Shown: positions 16,876 to 23,824 of the stretch, one piece after another
Layout: each line of letters opens with the position of its first letter
Numbering within the stretch: position 1 is the stretch's first letter
Source of the DNA: Candidatus Omnitrophota bacterium
Lineage (GTDB): Bacteria; Omnitrophota; Gorgyraeia; VGKH01
Reading direction: 5' to 3'
Assembly (NCBI GenBank): GCA_016867135.1
Contig: VGKH01000008.1
Span: 1-40,519 of the forward strand
DNA: 40,519 nucleotides
Program-made: the position numbers and the translations under genes
Notes under the pieces: model-generated
Databases searched by the model: none
What the model saw: only the letters and a program-made list of their open reading frames with translations
What the model was told of the DNA's origin: nothing

Positions 16876-16904
16876 TTGACAAATTCGTATAAGTGTGGTA
16901 ATTT
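16876..16904 (+). promoter_or_regulatory. Promoter of the bamD-lptE-holA group
   Basis: TTGACA (16876-16881), 17 bases, then TAATTT (16899-16904). The expected start is near 16911, giving a leader of about 40 bases before the BamD-like ATG at 16952. Confidence 0.7.
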
Positions 16905-16951
16905 AGGCTTACTGTCTAACAAATCCTCAGTAGTCAAAATATTAAGGAAAA

Positions 16952-17887
16952 ATGAAAAGAACTTTTTTAATTTGTTTAGTCGCATTTTTTGTACTATCTA
17001 GCCAGGTCTATGCTTATTGGATTTGGACTCCTGAGACGCGTAAATGGTTAAACCCCAAATATTCGGTCAAAGAAACCCCCAAGGCCCAACTTGAATTCGC
17101 TAAAGGTTTTCTTGATCAGGGGCAATACAAAAAAGCCAATAATGAATTTCAGAAGTTAATTAATTATTATCCTAAAGCTGCTGAAGCTGCCGAAGCCCAG
17201 TATTATATGGGAGAAAGCTTAGAAAAGCTTGGTGAGCCATACCAGGCCTTTAAGGCGTTTCAGAAAGTAATTGATAAATATCCTTTCAGCGAAAGAATTA
17301 CAGAGATCATAGAAAGAGAGTTTAAAATCGGGGAAATGCTATTGGAACAAAAAACAGGCTTTTGGCAGCATCTTTCCGGCTATGAATATCCTGTCGTAGA
17401 AGTTTTTCGCGCTGTTATAGAGAATGCCCCTTATAGCAAATTTGCGCCAGCTTCATATTATAATATCGGTTTGTTTTTAAAGGAGCTGGGCGGTTTTCCC
17501 GAGGCAAAAGTTGAATTTGATAAAATTGTCACGGAATATCCCCAAAGCGAGTGGGTTGATAAAGCGAAATATCAAATAGCGCTGTGCGAATATAAAGCGT
17601 CTCTAAAGCCGGACTATGACCAGACTAATTCTAAGAGCGCAACGGAGAAATTTGAAGAAATCCTTAAGTCAAATCCCGATACAGAATTATCCCAAAAAGC
17701 CAAAGCGACGGTATCCGAGCTAAAAAATAAAGATGCGGAGAGTAATTTTATTATCGCGAAATATTACGAGAAGCGCAAGCTGATAGATAGCGCAAAAATA
17801 TATTATAGGTATATAATTGAAAACTATCCGGATAATAAATGGGCTGCAAAGGCACAGGAAAGACTGTATATCATAGAGAAAAAATGA
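16952..17887 (+). CDS. bamD: BamD-like tetratricopeptide protein (outer membrane assembly)
   Basis: The 311-residue protein has a signal peptide (MKRTFLICLVAFFVLSSQVYA, cleaved before YWIWTP) and several TPR-like repeats such as AKGFLDQGQYKKANNEFQKLINYYP and AQYYMGESLEKLGEPYQAFKAFQKVIDKYP, the arrangement of BamD/YfiO. BamD helps BamA fold outer-membrane proteins. No lipobox cysteine is visible, so it may be soluble in the periplasm or held by partners; a general TPR role is the alternative. Its stop overlaps the lptE start (ATGA), so the two are translationally coupled. Confidence 0.78.
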   Translation: MKRTFLICLVAFFVLSSQVYAYWIWTPETRKWLNPKYSVKETPKAQLEFAKGFLDQGQYKKANNEFQKLINYYPKAAEAAEAQYYMGESLEKLGEPYQAFKAFQKVIDKYPFSERITEIIEREFKIGEMLLEQKTGFWQHLSGYEYPVVEVFRAVIENAPYSKFAPASYYNIGLFLKELGGFPEAKVEFDKIVTEYPQSEWVDKAKYQIALCEYKASLKPDYDQTNSKSATEKFEEILKSNPDTELSQKAKATVSELKNKDAESNFIIAKYYEKRKLIDSAKIYYRYIIENYPDNKWAAKAQERLYIIEKK

Positions 17888-18414
17888 GAGTTATTGCATT
17901 TATTCTAATTTTAAGTTTTGTCAGCGGGTGCGGTTATACTACCCGTTCAATGATAGACCCTAACATAAAAACTATCTATATAAAACCGTTTGAGAATAAG
18001 ATTGATTTTGGCACGCAAGACAGTGTTTACAGCAAGCTAAGGACATATTATCCTAATTTGGAAACGGATATAACTACTGCAGTTGCAAGTAGATTTCTTT
18101 TTGATGGCAATCTGAAAGTTGTTAAAGAAAATGATGCCGATGTTATCCTGAAGGGCGAATTAGTTGAATACCGCCGAGACGTGCTCAGATACAAAGATGA
18201 TGAAGATATAGAGGAGTACCGCCTGAATATCGTCGTCAACATATCTTTGTGGAACACGAAAGAAAATAAAATTATATGGCAAGAGAATAGATTTACTGGC
18301 GAGACAACCTATTTTACTTCCGGTAGCAAAGCTAAAGCTGAAAGCACTGCGATAAAAGATGGCATTACAGATTTAGCGCGCCGCATTGTCGAGAGGGCAA
18401 TCGAGAATTGGTAA
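17884..18414 (+). CDS. lptE: LptE-like LPS assembly lipoprotein
   Basis: The start at 17884 overlaps the bamD-like stop as ATGA and gives a lipoprotein signal peptide with lipobox VSGC (lipidated Cys 16 of 176 residues). CGYTTRSMIDPNIKTIYIKPFEN is the typical start of mature LptE-like proteins, followed by DADVILKGELVEYRRD and a beta-rich C-terminus. LptE plugs the LptD barrel that places lipopolysaccharide on the cell surface. The position just before holA and downstream of leuS matches the classical leuS-lptE-holA order, which supports the call. Confidence 0.87.
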   Translation: MRVIAFILILSFVSGCGYTTRSMIDPNIKTIYIKPFENKIDFGTQDSVYSKLRTYYPNLETDITTAVASRFLFDGNLKVVKENDADVILKGELVEYRRDVLRYKDDEDIEEYRLNIVVNISLWNTKENKIIWQENRFTGETTYFTSGSKAKAESTAIKDGITDLARRIVERAIENW

Positions 18415-18417
18415 TAG

Positions 18418-19068
18418 ATGATTTATTTATTTTTAGGAACAGATGAGATTTCTAAAGAAAGAAAATTACAGCAGCTTAAACAGGAAATCCTCAAAAATAG
18501 CCAAGACGCGTTCGATTACGAGCGTCTGTACGCTAAAGAGTTAACCCCTTCCATTTTAAACGAAGCATTTTCACGAATCCCGCTATTTGCCGATAAAAGA
18601 CTGATTTTTATTAGAGATGTGGATAAACTAAGCGCCTCCTCTAAGGAAAAGCTTCTTTCCCTGATAAAAAATCCAAATCCAAAAATCCTCCTGGTGCTAG
18701 ATACTCAAGTTTCCGAACTAAAAGAGGCCTTTCTTATTAAGATTGCTAATTCCTCCAAAGTCTTCCATTTTGGCAGAGAGAAAACATTTAATGCTTTCGA
18801 CTTGGCCGATGCGATTAAGGCAAAAAGGACCCAAGAAGCCTTAAAGATTTTCTCTATTATTCATCAAAAAGGGGAGCATCCTACAAGGATACTTGGCGGG
18901 TTATTTTGGTCTTGGAGGAAAATGAAAAGGTTTTTAGACGCTGATAATTTCAAGCGCGGTGTAGAATTATTTTTAGAGACTGATATAAGTATTAAATTTT
19001 CTAGACTTAAACCCGAAATAGCTTTGGAGATTTTGATCGTTAAGCTATGCCTTTTATGCGGCGGGTAA
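18418..19068 (+). CDS. holA: DNA polymerase III delta subunit, short form
   Basis: MIYLFLGTDEISKERKLQQL, SRIPLFADKRLIFIRDVDKL and LVLDTQ match the N-terminal domain of HolA, and FDLADAIKAKRTQEALKIF followed by ILGGLFWSWRKMKRFLDAD and a helical end matches its C-terminal collar domain. Delta opens the beta clamp within the clamp loader. At 216 residues it is over 100 shorter than usual; the middle AAA+ lid domain (domain II) seems to be missing, since the two matched parts are joined almost directly. The reading frame is intact. It starts 3 bases after lptE, and its last 29 bases overlap the convergent rpsT. Confidence 0.82.
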   Translation: MIYLFLGTDEISKERKLQQLKQEILKNSQDAFDYERLYAKELTPSILNEAFSRIPLFADKRLIFIRDVDKLSASSKEKLLSLIKNPNPKILLVLDTQVSELKEAFLIKIANSSKVFHFGREKTFNAFDLADAIKAKRTQEALKIFSIIHQKGEHPTRILGGLFWSWRKMKRFLDADNFKRGVELFLETDISIKFSRLKPEIALEILIVKLCLLCGG

Positions 19069-19303
19069 ATTGGGATTTCTTTCTGGCGGCGGTATTCTTA
19101 TGGATTATCCCTTTCGCAGCTGCTCTGTCTAATTTAGAAATTATCGTGGAGAAGAAATCCTGTGCCTCTTTTGCCTTTTTAGCGGAAACTAAAGAGAGGA
19201 ATTTCTTTATTGAATTCTTTAGATCTGTCTTTAATTTTATATTGTGCAGGCGTTTTTTCTTATCTACGCGTAATCTTTTTAGTGCTGTTCTTCTCTGTGG
19301 CAA
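19040..19303 (-). CDS. rpsT: Small ribosomal subunit protein S20
   Basis: The 87-residue basic protein reads MPQRRTALKRLRVDKKKRLHN...LDRAAAKGIIHKNTAARKKSQF, the S20 pattern. S20 binds the 16S rRNA body early in 30S assembly. The start codon is TTG, with AAAGGGGG upstream on the minus strand; no ATG is available. E. coli rpsT is also known to use UUG, which takes part in its autogenous control. The gene is convergent with holA (29-bp overlap) and its start faces murJ 46 bases away. The + strand frame through this region is a shadow. Confidence 0.95.
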   Translation of the reverse strand: MPQRRTALKRLRVDKKKRLHNIKLKTDLKNSIKKFLSLVSAKKAKEAQDFFSTIISKLDRAAAKGIIHKNTAARKKSQFTRRIKGIA

Positions 19304-19349
19304 TTTTAATGCCCCCTTTCTTGTTCAAATATATCAAAGGACTTAAAAT

Positions 19350-20903
19350 ATGTCAATTAATAAATCTATTATTAAATCCAGTTACGTAATCAGCGCCGGG
19401 ACGGTTTTTTCTCGGATTTTAGGATTTTTCAGGGATATTGTTATAGCCGGATTGTTGGGTACAACCCCTGGCGCCGAGGCGTTCGTCGCCGCTTTTAGGA
19501 TCCCCAACCTTTTTAGAGACCTGGTGGGAGAAGGGGCGGTCAATTCAGCGGTTGTCCCTGTATTTTCAGAATATATAGTTAAAAAAGACAAAGATGACTT
19601 CTTGATTCTTGCCAATATAGTCTTTTATTCGTCCTTATCCATCTTAACTATAATTACTGCGCTGGGCATTATTTTCTCTCCTTTAATCGTCAGGCTGATA
19701 GCCCCTGGATTTTTAAGGGAGCCATCGACTTTTAGCCTTACCGTTAATTTAACGCGCCTGATGTTTCCATACTTGGTCTTTATAGGCCTTACGGCTTACG
19801 GGACGGGGATACTTTTTAGCCATAAATCTTTTTTTGCGCCGTCTTTTTCTCCCGCCTTATTGAATATTTCTTTGATTGTCAGCGCACTATTTGCTTCGTA
19901 TTTTTTTAAGGAGCCGGTTTATGGTTTGGCTATAGGTGTATTAGTGGGCGGTATATTGCAGCTCGCTTTCCAGATCCCGTATTTACATAAAAATGGTTTT
20001 AGTTTTATCAAGATAACTACATTAGCACATCCCGGGGCAAAAGCCATTTTAAGGCTTCTTATGCCTCGCGTATTTGGCACGGCAGTATACCAGCTTAATA
20101 TTTTTGCTGATACGATCTGCGCTTCGCTTGCGTTTATAGTCGGCCAGGGTTCGATTGCGGCGATTTATTACGCCAACCGCATAATCCAATTTCCTCTGGC
20201 GGTTTTTGGCCTTGCCATTGCCTCGGCCGCTTTGCCGACAATGTCGCGGCTTGCCGCCGAGCAGAATTTGGATGAATTAAGAAATACCGTTTCGTTTTCT
20301 TTGCGTAGCATATTTTTGATTATGATGCCATGTTCTGTAGCGCTTATGGTTCTTGCCGGACCAATAATTAGATTATTATTCCAGAGAGGCCAGTTTACCC
20401 CGTACTCCACCGTGATTACATCTTCTGCGCTTTTATTTTATGCTCTGGGGCTTTTTGCCTTTGCTGGAGTCAAGATTTCGGTTTCTTGTTTCTATTCGCT
20501 CAAAGACACTAAAACCCCGGTAAAGGTCGCGGCTTGCTGTCTTATCCTTAACGTTTTATTAAACATCATCCTTATGTTTCCGCTTAAAGTAGCTGGGCTT
20601 GCGCTAGCCAGCAGTATATCTGCCGTTGTAAACTTTTGTGTGCTTAGTTACATCCTACAACGAAGGATAGGCAGGTATATCCAGGAGAATTTTGTTTATT
20701 ATTTCGCAAAGCTCGCATTTGTTTCTTTGATAATGGGCGTTGCGATTTATTTGTTATGGTTTAGGTTCCTGGTATTTTTTAATATGCCTTTGCGATTTAT
20801 AACGGTTATCTTGTCGGGGATAGTCGTATTTGTCTTGGGCTGTATCGCCTTTAAAATAAAAGAGATAAAAGATTTAATCGGATGGTTCTTGAAAAAACAA
20901 TAA
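19350..20903 (+). CDS. murJ: Lipid II flippase MurJ
   Basis: A 517-residue protein with about 14 TM helices of the MviN/MOP superfamily, normal length. Key segments are SRILGFFRDIVIAGLLG with the conserved Arg residues, GAEAFVAAFRIPNLFRDLVGEGA, and FADTICASLAFIVGQGSIAAIYYANRIIQFPLAVFG. MurJ flips the peptidoglycan precursor lipid II across the inner membrane. Its end overlaps uvrC by 22 bases. Confidence 0.96.
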   Translation: MSINKSIIKSSYVISAGTVFSRILGFFRDIVIAGLLGTTPGAEAFVAAFRIPNLFRDLVGEGAVNSAVVPVFSEYIVKKDKDDFLILANIVFYSSLSILTIITALGIIFSPLIVRLIAPGFLREPSTFSLTVNLTRLMFPYLVFIGLTAYGTGILFSHKSFFAPSFSPALLNISLIVSALFASYFFKEPVYGLAIGVLVGGILQLAFQIPYLHKNGFSFIKITTLAHPGAKAILRLLMPRVFGTAVYQLNIFADTICASLAFIVGQGSIAAIYYANRIIQFPLAVFGLAIASAALPTMSRLAAEQNLDELRNTVSFSLRSIFLIMMPCSVALMVLAGPIIRLLFQRGQFTPYSTVITSSALLFYALGLFAFAGVKISVSCFYSLKDTKTPVKVAACCLILNVLLNIILMFPLKVAGLALASSISAVVNFCVLSYILQRRIGRYIQENFVYYFAKLAFVSLIMGVAIYLLWFRFLVFFNMPLRFITVILSGIVVFVLGCIAFKIKEIKDLIGWFLKKQ

Positions 20904-22120
20904 AAAGCCTTCCTGATTCTTGCGGCGTTTATCTGATGAAAGACAGAGATGGCAAGGTTATTTATATCGGCAAGGCCATCTCTTTGAAGAAACGGGTCGG
21001 CTCTTACTTTAAAAAGAACCAGATTTCTTCAAAACAGGATGCGTTAATCAAGCAGGTTAAAGACATTGATTACATCCCTACCGCATCAGAAATCGAGGCG
21101 CTTTTATTAGAAGCCGATTTGATTAAAAGATTTAAGCCTAAATATAATATCAGCCTTCGGGACGATAAAACCTTTCCTTTCATAAAGATAACCCAAGAAA
21201 AATTTCCTGCTATTTCCATCTGCCGGCCAAAAAACAAAGATAATGCTTTATGTTTTGGCCCTTATACTGACAGCCAGGCAATAAGAGAGCTGATAAAAAG
21301 AATCCGCAAAATCTTCCCATTTAGGTCCTGCCCTAAAATGCCTAAAAAGGCTTGTTTAAATTTCCATATTGGATTATGTCCGGCGCCTTGCATCGGTAAA
21401 ATTAATAAGAAAGATTACGCGCAGAATGTAAGGAGCATCTCTTTGATTTTGAAAGGCAAGCGAGAATCATTATTTAGAATCTTACAGGAAGAAATCAGGA
21501 TAGAATCCGATAAAAGAAATTTTGAAGAAGCAGCCAAATTAAGGGACCAGATGCTGGCTTTGGGCTCAATATATTTAGGAGGTTATGTTAACAATTTCTT
21601 AGAAGAGGCGAAGCAATTGGCCCAGATACTTGGGCTTAAGAAACTTCCCTTTCGGATAGAGGCGTTTGATGTGTCTAATATATCCGGCAAAGAGGCGGTG
21701 GGCTCCCTGGTTTCTTTCTGGCGAGGATCGCCTGATAAGAATAATTATCGCCGTTTTCGCATAAAAGAATCACAGGGACAAATAGACGATTATAAGATGT
21801 TGGCCGAGATTACGCGCAGGCGTTATGCCAGATTAAAGAATGAAGGCCTTGTATTTCCCGATCTGATACTTATTGACGGCGGTAAAGGGCAGGTTTCGGT
21901 AGTGAAAAATGAGTTGGATAGATTGCATTTAGACTTACCGCTAATAGGCATTGCTAAGTCAGAAGAAAAGATTTTCTCGTTCAACAAAAGAAATCCCATA
22001 AAGTTGCCGCTGAATAACCCTGCCTTAAGACTTGTTATGAGGATACGGGATGAAGCACACCGATTCGCAATTTCTTATCATCATCTTTTAAGAAGGAAGA
22101 AGACATTTGAAGAAAAATAA
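20882..22120 (+). CDS. uvrC: UvrABC system protein C, short form
   Basis: UvrC makes both incisions around a DNA lesion in nucleotide excision repair. This 412-residue protein has the GIY-YIG domain (GVY 15-17, YIG 28-30, Glu in LLLEADLIKRF), a four-Cys cluster at C150, C158, C166 and C170, the UVR motif (NFEEAAKLRDQM, about 213-224) and the RNase H-like domain with D263, D332 and H393. It is about 200 residues shorter than usual: the spacer between the UVR motif and RNase H-like domain and the C-terminal tandem HhH domain are absent. Both nuclease sites seem intact. It overlaps murJ (22 bases) and ogt (14 bases). Confidence 0.92.
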   Translation: MVLEKTIKSLPDSCGVYLMKDRDGKVIYIGKAISLKKRVGSYFKKNQISSKQDALIKQVKDIDYIPTASEIEALLLEADLIKRFKPKYNISLRDDKTFPFIKITQEKFPAISICRPKNKDNALCFGPYTDSQAIRELIKRIRKIFPFRSCPKMPKKACLNFHIGLCPAPCIGKINKKDYAQNVRSISLILKGKRESLFRILQEEIRIESDKRNFEEAAKLRDQMLALGSIYLGGYVNNFLEEAKQLAQILGLKKLPFRIEAFDVSNISGKEAVGSLVSFWRGSPDKNNYRRFRIKESQGQIDDYKMLAEITRRRYARLKNEGLVFPDLILIDGGKGQVSVVKNELDRLHLDLPLIGIAKSEEKIFSFNKRNPIKLPLNNPALRLVMRIRDEAHRFAISYHHLLRRKKTFEEK

Positions 22121-22424
22121 GTTTACCCCGTTAGAAAGAAAACATCTAATGGGGCTTACTAATTTCCAAAAGAAGGTTTTGAAGGTTACAAGTTGCATCC
22201 CTTTGGGCCAGGTGCGTTCTTATCAGTGGGTAGCTAAAAGAATAGGTAGCCCCAAGGCTGTGCGCGCGGTCGGGAGAGCACTTAAGAAGAATCCGTATCC
22301 TATTATCATACCTTGCCATCGCGTGATTCACTCTGATGGTTCTTTGGGCGGATATGTTAAGGGCAAAGAACTAAAGATGAAGCTTCTTTTGCTAGAGAAG
22401 TATATCGCTGAAATTATCAAATAA
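22107..22424 (+). CDS. ogt: Methylated-DNA--protein-cysteine methyltransferase (Ogt/MGMT-like)
   Basis: The 105-residue protein consists of the C-terminal DNA-binding and active-site domain of alkyltransferases: FQKKVLKVTSCIPLGQVRSYQWVAKRIGSPKAVRAVGRALKKNP then PCHRVI with the acceptor Cys, and GGYVKGKELK. It repairs O6-alkylguanine by taking the alkyl group onto that cysteine. The N-terminal ribonuclease-like domain of full MGMT is lacking, which is common for short forms. The TTG start at 22107 has GAAGGA upstream and overlaps uvrC; an ATG at 22149 would give 91 residues and is the alternative. Confidence 0.9.
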   Translation: MKKNKFTPLERKHLMGLTNFQKKVLKVTSCIPLGQVRSYQWVAKRIGSPKAVRAVGRALKKNPYPIIIPCHRVIHSDGSLGGYVKGKELKMKLLLLEKYIAEIIK

Positions 22425-22428
22425 GCTC

Positions 22429-22457
22429 TTGAAAGTTTGCTTTCAAGGTGCTATAAA
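22429..22457 (+). promoter_or_regulatory. Candidate promoter ahead of structured repeat E3
   Basis: TTGAAA (22429-22434), 17 bases, then TATAAA (22452-22457). The expected start is near 22464, at the first bases of element E3 (22461), so E3 would form the 5' leader of the PilT-like mRNA. Confidence 0.55.
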
Positions 22458-22460
22458 ATA

Positions 22461-22701
22461 AATGACGACACAACTTAGCGAACGGAAGTGAAGCTAAGTT
22501 GTTTGTCGGAATTTACCCCCACACCAATTTTAGAAACAGTGCCGGGATTGAATTTTGTGGGTTTAGAAGAAGGATAAGCGTTTTTATATAAAAAATATGC
22601 CCCATTACTAAAATTGGTGTGGGGGTTCAATTCGTGCTTACCTGTCTACCGACAGGTAGATAACTTACGCTTCTTTCAGCCGCGTAAGTTATGCGCTCAT
22701 T
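22461..22701 (+). repeat. Structured multi-branch repeat, copy E3 (upstream of the PilT-like gene)
   Basis: P1 is AATGA (22461-22465) with TCATT (22697-22701). P2 is GAC/GTC below ACAACTTAGC / GCTAAGTTGT (22470-22479 and 22493-22502), capped by GAACGGAAGTGAA. P3 is GAATT-T-ACCCCCACACCAATTTTAG with its complement ending GGGGGT-TC-AATTC. P4 is GTGC/GCGC enclosing two hairpins, TACCTGTC/GACAGGTA and ATAACTTACG/CGTAAGTTAT. The P3 loop holds AGAAGAAGGATAAGCG followed by TTTTTATATA, which resembles the start of the GIY-YIG ORF in copy E5. The PilT-like ribosome site begins 4 bases after the element. Confidence 0.82.
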
Positions 22702-22717
22702 AAAGAAGGAGAAACAA

Positions 22718-23791
22718 ATGAACATAAAAGATTTCTTTAGGATAATGAAAGAAAAGGGGGCCTCAGATTTATTTATTCGTGCCGGAGGCGTTCCGCGCTT
22801 GAGGATTGACGGTAAAATTTGTCCTTTGGGTGATGAAATTATAAGCAGACAAGATTTGGAAGAAATAACAGATGAGCTTATCGCCACCGAAGAGCAAAAG
22901 AAGCTTTATAAAGAAAATTTAGAGGTAGATTTTGCCTATTCTTATGACGGAGTAGGAAGGTTTAGGGTGATAATTTTCTTGCAGAGAAGCACGCCTTCGT
23001 TAGTCGCAAGATACGTGCGCGAAGATATCCAAACATTCGAAGATCTAAACCTGCCTGCAGAACTTCTTAAAAGATTTTCTATGGAAGATAGGGGCATTGT
23101 TTTGCTTACTGGTCCGGCGGGCTGCGGGAAATCAACGACCGTCGCCAGCATGGTTGAATATATCAACTCCAATTATCAAAATCATATCGTTACAATTGAG
23201 GATCCAATAGAATTTTTATTTAAGGATAAAAAATCCATTATTAATCAGAGGGAATTGGGCCTGGATGTCCCCAGCTATCCCGCAGCGTTAAAGCATTTTA
23301 CTCTGCAGAGCCCGGATGTAATATTTATAGGCCTGATCAGAGACACCCAGACTATGCACGCGGCAATATCGGCGGCAGAGATGGGGGTTTTACTTTTATC
23401 CACCTTTCATACAATTAATGCAATACAGACACTTGAAAGAATCGTTAATTTCTTCCCTCCGCATTTACATGACGAAGTAAGGATACAGCTTTCTTTGGTT
23501 TTAAAAGGCATTGTATCGCTTAGGCTTATACCGCGCAAAGATTCTCCGGGAAGAATTCCTGCCTGCGAAACAATGGTTTTAACACCAACGGTGGCTAGGA
23601 TCATAAGAGAAGGAAAAGTCTGGGAGTTAAAAAGATTTATGGAACAGGGCGAAATGTTCGGCATGCAGACATTTAATCAGTCATTGGTGAAACTGGTTAA
23701 AGCCGGGAAAATCAGCGAAGAAGATGCGAGAGACTCCTCGGACAGCAGGGATGAATTCGAATTAGAGCTAAGAGGTATTAAAAGAGTCTAG
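22718..23791 (+). CDS. PilT/PilU-like type IV pilus ATPase with altered Walker B
   Basis: The ATG at 22718 is used because GAAGGAG lies 7 bases upstream; an in-frame ATG at 22691 is inside repeat E3. The 357-residue protein has the PilT N-terminal domain (KGASDLFIRAGGVPRLRIDG), Walker A GPAGCGKST (132-140), the Asp box IEDPIEF (160-166) and the His box STFHT (228-232). In PilT the Walker B region is IGEMRD; here it reads IGLIRD, so the catalytic glutamate is Leu 206, and the preceding LR-rich helix is also changed. The family retracts pili, but this copy may hydrolyse ATP poorly. A type IV pilin lies 2.8 kb downstream. Confidence 0.88.
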   Translation: MNIKDFFRIMKEKGASDLFIRAGGVPRLRIDGKICPLGDEIISRQDLEEITDELIATEEQKKLYKENLEVDFAYSYDGVGRFRVIIFLQRSTPSLVARYVREDIQTFEDLNLPAELLKRFSMEDRGIVLLTGPAGCGKSTTVASMVEYINSNYQNHIVTIEDPIEFLFKDKKSIINQRELGLDVPSYPAALKHFTLQSPDVIFIGLIRDTQTMHAAISAAEMGVLLLSTFHTINAIQTLERIVNFFPPHLHDEVRIQLSLVLKGIVSLRLIPRKDSPGRIPACETMVLTPTVARIIREGKVWELKRFMEQGEMFGMQTFNQSLVKLVKAGKISEEDARDSSDSRDEFELELRGIKRV

Positions 23792-23824
23792 AGAGTATTT
23801 TCATAAAATCTATTGGAGGACTTA

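Noticed and set aside
19047-19346. 99-residue + strand ORF between holA and murJ
   Set aside because: It is the antisense shadow of rpsT, whose S20 sequence is clear on the minus strand.
22464-22490. Short ORFs at the start of E3, E4 and E5 (for example Met-Thr-Thr-Gln-Leu-Ser-Glu-Arg-Lys) as leader peptides for attenuation
   Set aside because: The ATG is part of P1 (AATGA) and the codons are dictated by the P2 palindrome. Lengths differ between copies, and only E5 has a ribosome-like site upstream. No amino-acid bias hints at a regulatory peptide.
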